Shown here: positions 28,620 to 37,747 of the stretch, piece by piece
Numbering within the stretch: position 1 is the first letter of the stretch
Layout of the letters: every line of letters starts with the position of its first letter
From: Limnohabitans sp. Rim8
Lineage (GTDB): Bacteria > Pseudomonadota > Gammaproteobacteria > Burkholderiales > Burkholderiaceae_C
DNA: 64,000 bases
NCBI GenBank assembly: GCA_945897795.1
Contig: CAMDFT010000004.1
Coordinates: forward strand, 18,538 to 82,537
Reading direction: 5' to 3'
Notes under the pieces: generated by a model
The model's database searches: none
The model's input: the letters and a program-made list of their open reading frames with translations, nothing else
Told to the model about the DNA's origin: nothing
Made by a program: the position numbers and the translations under genes

Positions 28620-29594
28620 ATGGACATGAACAAGATTTCTCGCCGCAGCGCTGTGGCCTTGGCGCTGTGCCTGAGCACCGGCGCATTTGCCCAGAACTGG
28701 CCTGACAAGCCGATACGCATCGTGGTGGGGTTTGCGCCCGGTGGTTTCACCGATGTGCTGGCGCGCACCATTGGCCAAAAGCTGCAAGAGCGCTTGGGGC
28801 AGTCGGTGGTGGTGGACAACAAGGCCGGTGCTGCGGGCACCGTGGGCGCCGACATTGTGGCTAAGGCCAGGCCCGACGGCTACACGCTGCTGCTCGGCCA
28901 CAGCAATTCCAATTCGGTGGCCCCGGCGATTTACCCCAAATTGCCTTACGACGTGGTGAAGGATTTCACGCCCATCATCCGTGTGGCGTCCACGCCTTTG
29001 CTGTTGACGGTCAACCCTGGCGTGCCCGCCACCGATGTCAAATCGTTTGTGGCGCTGGCCAAACAAAAGCCCATGGGCCTGAGCTTTGCGTCGTCGGGCA
29101 GCGGCAGCGCACAGCACCTGGCAGCGGCCCGCTTCATGCTGGCCACGCAGACGCAGATGAACCACATTCCCTACAAGGGCAGCGGCCAAGCGATTGTGGA
29201 TTTGCTGTCGGGCCAAGTGAACCTGAACTTTGAAAGTCCACCCAATGTGATGCCGCACTACCAAGCGGGCAAGCTGCGGGTGTTGGCCATCACCAGCGAA
29301 AAACGCTCGCCCCTGATGCCCAATGTGCCCACCTTGGCCGAAGCCGGTGTGCCCAATGCCGAGATGCTGCAGTGGTTTGCCGTGCTGGGGCCCGCCAAGT
29401 TGCCCGCCGACATCACCCGACGCCTGAACACCGAGATTGCCGCGATTTTGAAGCTGCCCGATGTGGCCGAAAAAATCGCTTCGCAAGGCGGTGAAATCAT
29501 TGGCGGCACGCCCGAGTCGTTTGCGGCCTTCATTCCCGAAGACAGCGCTTCCTGGGCCAAGCTGGTCAAAGACGCCAATGTGCGCGTGGACTGA
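28620..29594 (+). CDS. Bug/TctC-family periplasmic substrate-binding protein (second copy)
   Basis: Signal peptide, KPIRIVVGFAPGGFTDVLARTIGQKLQERLGQSVVVDNKAGAAGTVG. Confidence 0.93.
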   Translation: MDMNKISRRSAVALALCLSTGAFAQNWPDKPIRIVVGFAPGGFTDVLARTIGQKLQERLGQSVVVDNKAGAAGTVGADIVAKARPDGYTLLLGHSNSNSVAPAIYPKLPYDVVKDFTPIIRVASTPLLLTVNPGVPATDVKSFVALAKQKPMGLSFASSGSGSAQHLAAARFMLATQTQMNHIPYKGSGQAIVDLLSGQVNLNFESPPNVMPHYQAGKLRVLAITSEKRSPLMPNVPTLAEAGVPNAEMLQWFAVLGPAKLPADITRRLNTEIAAILKLPDVAEKIASQGGEIIGGTPESFAAFIPEDSASWAKLVKDANVRVD

Positions 29595-29597
29595 TGT

Positions 29598-30158
29598 GTG
29601 AAAGCCATTCCCAAAACCACTGACCTGTGCGATGCCTGCGATGAAGCTCAGGCCTGCGCTGTGCTGTTTCAAAGTTACGGCTTGCGACGGTCCTTCACCG
29701 GGCCGATCCGCACCCTGCGCATCCACGAAGACATTGCCTTGATGCGCGACACCGTGAGCCAGCCTGGCCTAGGCCAAGTGCTGGTGATCGACGGCGGTGG
29801 TTCGGTGGCGCGGGCCTTGTTTGGAGACGTGATGGCCGAGCTGGCCTCGCGCAATGGCTGGGCGGGTTTGGTCATTCATGGGGTGGTGCGCGATGCCATT
29901 GAGCTGAATGGCATCGACATTGGCGTGAAGGCTTTGGGCACGGTGCCCAAGCGCGGAAACCGCACCGGTGCGGGCGAGCGCGATGTGCCTGTGCACTTTG
30001 GCGGCGTGACCTTCATGCCCGGTGACCATGTGGTGGTCGATGCCGATGGTGTGATCGTGCTGCCCACAGGTTTGACAGCGGCCGACATTGCCATAGAAGA
30101 CGTGGTGGCGGCGACCGCCGCCTATGCAGCAGGCCCGGCGGCAACACCCAAGCCATGA
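29598..30158 (+). CDS. RraA-like protein (HMG/CHA aldolase family)
   Basis: TTDLCDACDEA, VLVIDGGGSVARALFGDVMAELA, GWAGLVIHGVVRDAIEL; GTG start; ATGA overlap with next gene. Confidence 0.88.
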   Translation: MKAIPKTTDLCDACDEAQACAVLFQSYGLRRSFTGPIRTLRIHEDIALMRDTVSQPGLGQVLVIDGGGSVARALFGDVMAELASRNGWAGLVIHGVVRDAIELNGIDIGVKALGTVPKRGNRTGAGERDVPVHFGGVTFMPGDHVVVDADGVIVLPTGLTAADIAIEDVVAATAAYAAGPAATPKP

Positions 30159-31579
30159 GCCCTCCCACCCTGTACCAGCGCATCGTGGATGCGCACACGG
30201 TGCGGCCGCTGGGGGACAGCGGACAAATTTTGCTGTACGTGGACCGCCAGGTGCTGAACGAATACACCAGCCCACAGGCTTTTGCGGCCTTGCATGCGCA
30301 AGGGCGGAAAGTGTGGCGCCACTCCGCCACTTTTGCGGTAGTGGACCATGTGAACGCCACCACGCCGGTGCGCAATGCACGCACCATGGTGCTGGTCGAT
30401 GCCGACCGCGCCAAACAGGTGAGCACGCTGGCCGAGAACTGCGCGCGGCACGGCATTGAGCTGTTTGACATGCTGGACGAGCGCCAAGGCATTGAGCATG
30501 TGGTGGCCAGCGAGCAAGGCTGGGTGCTGCCGGGCATGGTGATGGCGGCGGGCGACAGCCACACCACCACCCACGGGGCCATGGGGGCTTTGGGTTTTGG
30601 CATTGGCAGCAGCGAGATCGAACACCTGCTGGCCACCCAAACGCTGATTTACCGCCCACAAAAAAACATGCGCGTCACGGTGCACGGCCAACTGCCTGCT
30701 GGGGTGACGGCCAAAGACCTGGTGCTGAGCCTGATCGCGCAGATCGGGGCCGATGGGGCGTCGGGCCATGTGATCGAATACGTCGGCGAGGCGATTCGGG
30801 CCCTGGGCGTGGAAGGCCGCTTGACGCTGTGCAACATGAGCGTGGAGGCCGCTGCGCGTGGCGCCATCGTTGCGCCCGATGACCGGCTGTTTGATTATTT
30901 GCATGGCCGACCCCGTGTGCCGCAAGGCGCGCAGTGGGACGAGGCCGTGGCGCATTGGCGCTTGCTGCGCAGCGACGACGGTGCGGTGTTTGACCGCGAG
31001 GTCAGCCTGAACGCCAGCACACTGGCCCCACGCGTGACTTGGGGCACCAGCCCGGACCAGGGCGTGCCCATCGACGGCGTGGTGCCCGACCCCGCGCACG
31101 AAAGCGACCCACAACGCCAGCGCGGCATGCAACGCGCCTTGGCTTACATGGACTTGCAACCCGGCCAGGCTTTGCAGGGCTTGCCCATCAGCCACGCTTT
31201 CATTGGCTCGTGCACCAACAGCCGCATTGACGACCTGCGCGATGCGGCGCGTTTTCTCAAGGGCCGACGTGTCGCGCCGGGTGTGCGGGCCTTGGTGGTG
31301 CCCGGCTCGTCGATGGTGCGTGCGCAGGCCGAGGCCGAAGGCATTGCCCGCATTTTTGAAGAAGCGGGTTTTGAATGGCGTCAGGCCGGTTGCTCGATGT
31401 GCGTGGCCATGAACGAAGACCACCTGAACGCCGGGGACCGCTGTGCCTCCAGCACCAACCGAAATTTTGAAGGCCGCCAGGGCCTGGGGGCGCGCACCCA
31501 CCTGATGAGCCCCGCCATGGCGGCGGCGGCGGCGGTCACAGGCGCGCTGACCGACTTGCGCAACCTGCCCTGTCATTGA
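30155..31579 (+). CDS. leuC: aconitase-superfamily hydro-lyase large subunit, LeuC-like
   Basis: GDSHTTTHGAMGALGFGIGSSEIEHLLATQ, FIGSCTNSRIDDLRDAA, CSMCVAMNED Fe-S cysteines. Confidence 0.88.
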   Translation: MSPPTLYQRIVDAHTVRPLGDSGQILLYVDRQVLNEYTSPQAFAALHAQGRKVWRHSATFAVVDHVNATTPVRNARTMVLVDADRAKQVSTLAENCARHGIELFDMLDERQGIEHVVASEQGWVLPGMVMAAGDSHTTTHGAMGALGFGIGSSEIEHLLATQTLIYRPQKNMRVTVHGQLPAGVTAKDLVLSLIAQIGADGASGHVIEYVGEAIRALGVEGRLTLCNMSVEAAARGAIVAPDDRLFDYLHGRPRVPQGAQWDEAVAHWRLLRSDDGAVFDREVSLNASTLAPRVTWGTSPDQGVPIDGVVPDPAHESDPQRQRGMQRALAYMDLQPGQALQGLPISHAFIGSCTNSRIDDLRDAARFLKGRRVAPGVRALVVPGSSMVRAQAEAEGIARIFEEAGFEWRQAGCSMCVAMNEDHLNAGDRCASSTNRNFEGRQGLGARTHLMSPAMAAAAAVTGALTDLRNLPCH

Positions 31580-31589
31580 AAGCCCTGGC

Positions 31590-32276
31590 ATGACTTGCGC
31601 ATTTCAAGCCATCTCGACCCTTGCGGGCACCGCCTGTGCCCTGCCCTTGCCGCATGTGGACACCGACCAGATCATGCCCAAGCAATTCCTCAAGGGCATC
31701 GATCGGCAAGGCCTGGCGCAAGGCTTTTTGCACGACATGCGTTTTGATGCATCGGGCCAAGTGCGCCGCGATTTTGTGTTGAACCAAGCGCCGTGGACGA
31801 AGGCGAAATTTTTGATCACAGGTGCCAACTTTGGCTGTGGCTCGAGCCGCGAACACGCGGTATGGGGCATGCGCGAGTTGGGCATCCGCTGCGTTCTGGG
31901 CACCAGCTTTGGCGGCATTTTCAGCGACAACTGCATGCGCAATGGCGTGCCTGCGCTGGTGTTGCCTGCCGCAGAAGTGACGCGCTTGATGGCCCTGGCC
32001 CAAGACCCGCAGCGTTGCCAAATGGCGCTGGACTTGGCAGCCCAAACGCTGCACACCCCGGCCGATGATCAGACCTTGCACTTTGACATCGACCCGCTGC
32101 ACCAAGAGATGCTGCTGCGCGGCCTGGATGCGGTGGGCATGAGCCTGATCCATGCGGCGGACATTCAAGCGTTTGAAGCCCGTTATTTACAGGCCAACCC
32201 CTGGGTGATGCCGCCTCAGAAAAAGCCCCCGCAGAAAAATCCTCCACAAGAGAATTCACATGGTCCATTACTTTGA
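31590..32276 (+). CDS. leuD: aconitase-superfamily hydro-lyase small subunit, LeuD-like
   Basis: DTDQIMPKQFLKGIDRQGL, GANFGCGSSREHAVWGM; proline-rich tail PPQKKPPQKNPPQENS. Confidence 0.88.
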   Translation: MTCAFQAISTLAGTACALPLPHVDTDQIMPKQFLKGIDRQGLAQGFLHDMRFDASGQVRRDFVLNQAPWTKAKFLITGANFGCGSSREHAVWGMRELGIRCVLGTSFGGIFSDNCMRNGVPALVLPAAEVTRLMALAQDPQRCQMALDLAAQTLHTPADDQTLHFDIDPLHQEMLLRGLDAVGMSLIHAADIQAFEARYLQANPWVMPPQKKPPQKNPPQENSHGPLL

Positions 32277-33183
32277 CGAAGCCCGCGTTCAGCAATTGCT
32301 GAGCGTGCCCGATTTGCTGCAAGGCGTGCGCGAAGCCCTGGTGGCGCTGACGCTGGGCCAGGTGCTGCAGCCGCTGCGCATGGTCATGCCCATTGGCGAT
32401 GCCTCAGCCGATGGCCTGCTGTTCTTGAAGCCCGCCCAACTGGGCGATGCGCTGAGCACCAAGCTCATCACCTTGGTGCCCGGCAACGCGCAAAAGGGTT
32501 TGCCCACGCTGCTGAGCACCATTGTGTTGATGGACCCGGCCACCGGCCAGACCCTGGCCGTGATGGAGGGCAACACCATCACCGCCATGCGCACGGCAGC
32601 GGCATCTGCCGTTGCGGCCGATGCGCTGGTGCCGCGTACGCCCCAGGTGGTGGCCATGTTGGGCAGTGGCGTGCTGGCGCGCAGCCACGCGCAAATGCTG
32701 CGGGCGGTGCGCGAGGTCTCCGAGATCCGCGTTTGGAGCCCCACGGCCGCCAACGCGCAGCAGTGCGCACGCGACATTGGCGGTGTGGCCTGCGCCAACG
32801 CCGAAGATGCGGTGCGCGGCGCCGACATCGTGTGCACCGTGACCAACGCCAGCGAGCCAGTGCTGCAAGGCGCCTGGCTCAAGCCCGGCGCTTTTGTCGC
32901 CGCCGTGGGCGCACCCCGCCCCACTTGGCGCGAGTTGGACAACGCCGCCATGCGCCACTGGGTGGTGGCCGACCAACGTGAAGCCGCCGAAAAAGAATCG
33001 GGCGATGTGCTGCTGTCGGGGGCCACCGTAGCGGCCGAGATCGGCGAGATTTTGTGCGGGCGTATTGCGCCACCACCACCGGGCACGACCATCATTTTCA
33101 AATCATTGGGTCAGGCGGTCGAAGACACGGTGGCGGCCCGCTTGGTGTTTCGGGCGGCCTTGGCCGAGGGAAACCGGGGATGA
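32260..33183 (+). CDS. ornithine cyclodeaminase/mu-crystallin family protein
   Basis: TLLSTIVLMDPATGQTLAVMEGNTITAMRTAAASAVAADAL; VAMLGSGVLARSHAQML; overlaps both neighbours. Confidence 0.92.
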   Translation: MVHYFDEARVQQLLSVPDLLQGVREALVALTLGQVLQPLRMVMPIGDASADGLLFLKPAQLGDALSTKLITLVPGNAQKGLPTLLSTIVLMDPATGQTLAVMEGNTITAMRTAAASAVAADALVPRTPQVVAMLGSGVLARSHAQMLRAVREVSEIRVWSPTAANAQQCARDIGGVACANAEDAVRGADIVCTVTNASEPVLQGAWLKPGAFVAAVGAPRPTWRELDNAAMRHWVVADQREAAEKESGDVLLSGATVAAEIGEILCGRIAPPPPGTTIIFKSLGQAVEDTVAARLVFRAALAEGNRG

Positions 33184-34349
33184 ACCGCGCCGATGTGGTG
33201 ATCGTAGGCAGTGGCGTGATGGGCGCGGCCACCGCCTGGTGGCTCACGCGTTTACAGCCGGGCTTGAAAGTGACGCTGGTCGAGTCGGACACGCGATACG
33301 AAAAAGCATCGTCGTCGCTGTCGGCCAGCTCCATTCGTCAGCAATTCACCTGCCCCGTCAACATCCGTTTGAGCCAATTTGGCATCGCGTTTTTGCGCGA
33401 AGCAGAGCAGCACTTGAGCTTGCCCGATCACCCCTTGGCACTGGGTTTGCAAGAGCCGGGCTATTTGTACCTGGCCCAGCGCGAGCAAGCGGCGGCCCTG
33501 CAAACGGCGCACCAGATTCAAAAGCAAGCTGGGGCCGATGTGGCTCTGCTGACGCCCGAGGCTTTGCGCCAACGCTACCCGTGGCTGAATGTGGACGATG
33601 TGGCGCTGGGCAGCCTGGGCTTGAGCGGTGAGGGTTGGTTTGACGGCCCTGCCCTGCACCAGGCGTTTCTGAAAAAAGCCATGGCCCAAGGCGTGCAGCG
33701 GCTGCACGACCGGGTGGTGGGCATGGACCACACGGCCACGCAGATCACGGGTGTTCGCCTGGCCAGCGGTGGCCTCTTGCACGGCGGTCAGGTGGTCAAT
33801 GCCGCAGGCGCCTGGGGCGGCGAAGTGGCCACCATGGCCGGGGTGCAGCTCCCGGTGGTGGGGGCCAGGCGGACGGTGTTTGTGTTGTCATGCCCCGAGC
33901 CCTTGCCGCAGTGCCCTTTGCTGATCGACCCCACGGGTTGGTGGCTGCGGCCTGAGGGTCGGTTTTTGATCAGCGGCGCTGAGCCCTCTCATACCGAGCC
34001 TGGCTTGCCGCTGGAGCCCGACTGGTCCGAGTGGAACGACGAACAATGGGCTTCTCTGGCGCACCGCATTCCGGCTCTGGCCGCGCTGCGGGTGGAGCGC
34101 GCTTGGGCGGGTTATTACGAGATGAACACCTTCGATCACAACGCCGTGATCGGCCCACACCCCGAATTGCGCAACCTGTATTTCATCAACGGGTTTTCAG
34201 GCCACGGCATGCAGCACGCAGCAGGCGCTGGCCTGGCACTGGCCGAGTGGATGCTGCTGGGGCAAGCGCAGACCATCGACGTGCAAGAGCTGGGCTTTGA
34301 GCGCTTGGTACAAAACCGCCCGTTGCGCGAGTTGGCGGTGATCGGCTGA
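33180..34349 (+). CDS. FAD-dependent oxidoreductase, DAO/glycine oxidase family
   Basis: ADVVIVGSGVMGAATAWWLTRLQPGLKVTLVE; GFSGHGMQHAAGAGLALAEWML. Confidence 0.9.
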   Translation: MNRADVVIVGSGVMGAATAWWLTRLQPGLKVTLVESDTRYEKASSSLSASSIRQQFTCPVNIRLSQFGIAFLREAEQHLSLPDHPLALGLQEPGYLYLAQREQAAALQTAHQIQKQAGADVALLTPEALRQRYPWLNVDDVALGSLGLSGEGWFDGPALHQAFLKKAMAQGVQRLHDRVVGMDHTATQITGVRLASGGLLHGGQVVNAAGAWGGEVATMAGVQLPVVGARRTVFVLSCPEPLPQCPLLIDPTGWWLRPEGRFLISGAEPSHTEPGLPLEPDWSEWNDEQWASLAHRIPALAALRVERAWAGYYEMNTFDHNAVIGPHPELRNLYFINGFSGHGMQHAAGAGLALAEWMLLGQAQTIDVQELGFERLVQNRPLRELAVIG

Positions 34350-34351
34350 GG

Positions 34352-34705
34352 CTAAAGGTCTTCCCGGGCTTCGATCTGCAGTCGCTGCACCACCGCGCCC
34401 CGCGTGCCTGCCACAGCGCGGATTCTCAGAGCCGGACCGGCTTCGAGCACCACACGGCAGTGGTAATCGAGCCCATCGGTCTGGCCCGGGCAACTGCTGG
34501 CAATCCGGCGGTGCCATTGCCGCTTGCCATCGATTTCCAGCGTCAACGCGTGCCAGGCCTCGGCGTTGTCTTCGGGCACGCGCACCAGCAAACTCACATC
34601 GATGTCGAACGTGCGTGACCGCTTGAGTGCGCCGGGAATATTGAGCACCGCCACCGCATCGCCCACCTCGATGCGCCACAACTCAGGTTTTGCGGTGGAC
34701 GCCAT
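34352..34705 (-). CDS. hypothetical protein
   Basis: 117-aa ORF tightly packed between annotated genes; family not recognised. Confidence 0.6.
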   Translation of the reverse strand: MASTAKPELWRIEVGDAVAVLNIPGALKRSRTFDIDVSLLVRVPEDNAEAWHALTLEIDGKRQWHRRIASSCPGQTDGLDYHCRVVLEAGPALRIRAVAGTRGAVVQRLQIEAREDL

Positions 34706-34710
34706 GGCCT

Positions 34711-35079
34711 TCAGGCTTGAAGCATGGTCTGAAGTTCGCCGCGGTCAATCAGGCGGCGCAGGTCATTGGCTCCACCGACCAAAGTGCCGCGCACAAAGAC
34801 CATCGGGAAAGTGGGCCATCCCGTCCACATCTTCAGGGCATTGCGCAAACGCCATTGCGAAAAATAGCTGCCGAATTCGATGTATTCATGTGCCACACCC
34901 GCCGCAGTCAAGGCCTTGCGAGCCTTGGCCACAAAGGGGTTGCCGGACAAACCCACGACCACCACTGGATGCTGGGCGATGGCCGTTTGAACTTGCGCAA
35001 CCACAGCCCCATGCCATTGCGCAATGAACGGGCGAATGCTGGGATGGATGGCGGACTCGGCCAGTACAGGTCTGATCAT
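34711..35079 (-). CDS. glutaredoxin-like protein lacking cysteines
   Basis: FVAKARKALTAAGVAHEYIEFG...WTGWPTFPMVFVRGTLVGGANDL; the translated ORF has no Cys. Confidence 0.8.
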   Translation of the reverse strand: MIRPVLAESAIHPSIRPFIAQWHGAVVAQVQTAIAQHPVVVVGLSGNPFVAKARKALTAAGVAHEYIEFGSYFSQWRLRNALKMWTGWPTFPMVFVRGTLVGGANDLRRLIDRGELQTMLQA

Positions 35080-35191
35080 GGGTTCATTTCAAAGGTAGAG
35101 ACGAAGATGTGGCCGCATCACAAAGAGAGTGCACAATGAAAAACGGGTTACAACTTTTAGAGATGTAACCCATTGATTTCATTGGTATAAA

Positions 35192-35268
35192 TGGTCGGCG
35201 TGGCGGGATTCGAACTCGCGACCCCTTGCACCCCATGCAAGTGCGCTACCAGGCTGCGCTACACGCCG
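35192..35268 (-). tRNA. tRNA-Pro (GGG), CCA encoded
   Basis: CGGCGTGTAGCGCAGCCTGGTAGCGCACTTGCATGGGGTGCAAGGGGTCGCGAGTTCGAATCTCGCCACGCCGACCA; full cloverleaf. Confidence 0.95.
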
Positions 35269-35303
35269 ACAAGCTGCAAATTATAGCTTGAATCCAAGCC
35301 TTT

Positions 35304-35765
35304 TCAGACCGTGAGCATCGCGCGAATTTGCAAAAGCTCTTGGTGCACCGACAAGGCCGATTCAAAACCTGGCCGGTACGACGGATGGGGTGTCATGTCA
35401 TGGGCCAGTTCATCTGGCAGCTCGCCATCTGCCGCTTCGATTTCAGCGCTGTTGTCTTCCAGCCCGTCATCCAGAAATGCCCCTGAGCGCATGAGTTGAC
35501 GCTCACTCTGAGTCAACTCCAGCAGCTTGTTTCGTGCGCCGCTGATGGTAAAGCCTTGGTCGTACAAGAGCCCACGTATTCTGCGGATCATCATCACTTC
35601 ATGACGCTGGTAATAGCGGCGGTTACCCCGTCGTTTGACCGGACGAAGTTGCGTGAATTCCTGCTCCCAATACCGCAAGACATGCGGCTTGACGCCACAC
35701 AGCTCACCCACCTCACCAATGGTGAAGTAGCGTTTGGCTGGAATGGCGGGAAGCAAACTGTCCAT
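35304..35765 (-). CDS. MerR-family transcriptional regulator
   Basis: RYFTIGEVGELCGVKPHVLRYWEQEFTQLRPVKRRGNRRYYQRHEV. Confidence 0.92.
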   Translation of the reverse strand: MDSLLPAIPAKRYFTIGEVGELCGVKPHVLRYWEQEFTQLRPVKRRGNRRYYQRHEVMMIRRIRGLLYDQGFTISGARNKLLELTQSERQLMRSGAFLDDGLEDNSAEIEAADGELPDELAHDMTPHPSYRPGFESALSVHQELLQIRAMLTV

Positions 35766-35901
35766 GACTGACAACACGTTATCTGGAAAACCTTGGAGCT
35801 TACTGCAAGTGTGTTCACCTCGTCCAGCCCTGATTTGGGCTTGCAAACGCGTGATCCATTGCGCAGGCGAAAAATACACCTGAATCTGATTCCAAAACAA
35901 A

Positions 35902-35931
35902 AAAGCCTAAGTAGAAATCTACTTAGGCTTT
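35902..35931 (-). terminator. Rho-independent terminator of the tRNA-Ala-Glu-Asp transcript
   Basis: 13-bp perfect stem AAAGCCTAAGTAG/CTACTTAGGCTTT, 4-nt loop, T-rich 3' side on the minus strand, just after tRNA-Asp. Confidence 0.85.
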
Positions 35932-35937
35932 CCGTTT

Positions 35938-36014
35938 TGGCGGAGTGGACGGGACTCGAACCCGCGACCCCCGGCGTGACAGGCCGGTATTCTAACCAAC
36001 TGAACTACCACTCC
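35938..36014 (-). tRNA. tRNA-Asp (GTC), CCA encoded
   Basis: GGAGTGGTAGTTCAGTTGGTTAGAATACCGGCCTGTCACGCCGGGGGTCGCGGGTTCGAGTCCCGTCCACTCCGCCA. Confidence 0.96.
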
Positions 36015-36071
36015 TGATAGCTGAAGCTTTTGCCAGAGAGCTGATGCAAACTGGCCAAGTGCTACAAAACT

Positions 36072-36147
36072 TGGCGACCCTACGGGGATTCGAACCCCGG
36101 TACTCACCGTGAAAGGGTGATGTCCTAGGCCTCTAGACGATAGGGTC
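36072..36147 (-). tRNA. tRNA-Glu (TTC), CCA encoded
   Basis: GACCCTATCGTCTAGAGGCCTAGGACATCACCCTTTCACGGTGAGTACCGGGGTTCGAATCCCCGTAGGGTCGCCA. Confidence 0.96.
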
Positions 36148-36185
36148 ATAACCTGGACGGATTCTTTCGAATCATCTCGACACTT

Positions 36186-36261
<76 letters not shown>

Positions 36262-36336
36262 TTTGGTACAACGTTGCGCATTGCTGCTGGACCGTTATGC
36301 CTCGTTGGTGTCGAGACCCGAATTATAGACAGAAAT

Positions 36337-37746
36337 TCAGGCGTTTTTCAAGCGCTGTAGAATTTTTTCACGGTGACTCAAGGCCAGCACCGCGTCCAGT
36401 GAGGGGGTCTGTGCAGTGCCCATCACCAACACCCGAACCGGCATGGCCAAGAGCGGCATTTTGAGACCGGTTTCAGTCAAGGTTTCTTTGACCATGGCCG
36501 CAATCGATGCCTTGTCCCAAGCACATGCCGCTAACTTGTCGGCCAACAAGGCCAGCGCCGGTTTGACGGCATCGGTCACATGCAAAGTCTTTTCCTCAGC
36601 ATTGGGCACCACGTCCAAATAGAAGGCTGAAATCCATTGCGCCAAAACCACCAGCGTGTCGCAACGGTCTTTGAACAAACCGCAGATGCTGGCCAAGCGC
36701 TCGTCGGCCACCACCGACAACTTGGCCAAGAAAGGCTGAACATGCCGGGCCAGTTCGGCGTCGTCCATGGCCTTGAGGTGTTGGGCGTTGACCCACTTGA
36801 GTTTGGCTTCGTCAAACTGCGCAGCGCTGCGGCCCAAGTGGTCCAGATTGAACCACGCCAGAAACTGCGCGCGGCTGAAAATTTCATCGTCGCCGTGGCT
36901 CCAGCCCAAGCGTGCGAGATAGTTGACCATGGCATCGGGCAAATAGCCTTCGTCGCGGTAGGCGGTCACGGCTTTGGCCCCGTTGCGCTTGCTCATCTTT
37001 TCACCCTGCTCGTTCAGCACTGTGGGCAGATGGGCATACACCGGGGGGACTTTGCCCAGGGCGTGAAAGATGTTGATCTGGCGCGGGGTGTTGTTCACAT
37101 GATCGTCACCACGGATGACGTGCGTGATTTGCATGTCGATGTCGTCCACCACCACACAGAAGTTGTAGGTGGGCGTGCCGTCAGGCCGCGCGATGACCAG
37201 ATCGTCCAGCTCGTCGTTGCTGATCTCGATGCGGCCTTTGACTTTGTCGTCCCAAGCCACCACACCTCCCATCGGGTTATTGAAGCGCAGCACAGGCTTC
37301 ACGCCTTCGGGAATTGCAGGCAAGGTTTTGCCCTCAGCTGGACGCCAAGTGCCGTCATAGCGAGGCTTTTCCTTGTTGGCCATTTGGCGCTCACGCAGCG
37401 CGTCCAAGGCTTCCATGCTCATGTAGCAGGGGTAAACATGGCCTGCGGCAATCAGCTCAGCCAAGACCGCCTTGTAGCGGTCCATGCGTTGCATTTGATA
37501 AAACGGGCCTTCGTCGTGGTTGAGCTCCAACCACGCCATGCCTTCGATGATCACGTCCACAGACGCTTGCGTGGACCGGTCCAGATCGGTGTCTTCGATG
37601 CGCAAAATAAAGTCGCCACCCGTAGCACGGGCAAAGGCCCAGGGGTACAAAGCCGAGCGGATGTTGCCCAAATGAATGAAGCCTGTAGGCGATGGGGCAA
37701 AGCGGGTGCGGGTGCGTGCAGGCGCGCTAGAAAGGGTGTTGGTCAT
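36337..37746 (-). CDS. gltX: glutamyl-tRNA synthetase
   Basis: [38 protein letters not shown]; start near the ATG at 37746. Confidence 0.96.
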   Translation of the reverse strand: MTNTLSSAPARTRTRFAPSPTGFIHLGNIRSALYPWAFARATGGDFILRIEDTDLDRSTQASVDVIIEGMAWLELNHDEGPFYQMQRMDRYKAVLAELIAAGHVYPCYMSMEALDALRERQMANKEKPRYDGTWRPAEGKTLPAIPEGVKPVLRFNNPMGGVVAWDDKVKGRIEISNDELDDLVIARPDGTPTYNFCVVVDDIDMQITHVIRGDDHVNNTPRQINIFHALGKVPPVYAHLPTVLNEQGEKMSKRNGAKAVTAYRDEGYLPDAMVNYLARLGWSHGDDEIFSRAQFLAWFNLDHLGRSAAQFDEAKLKWVNAQHLKAMDDAELARHVQPFLAKLSVVADERLASICGLFKDRCDTLVVLAQWISAFYLDVVPNAEEKTLHVTDAVKPALALLADKLAACAWDKASIAAMVKETLTETGLKMPLLAMPVRVLVMGTAQTPSLDAVLALSHREKILQRLKNA

Positions 37747-37747
37747 A

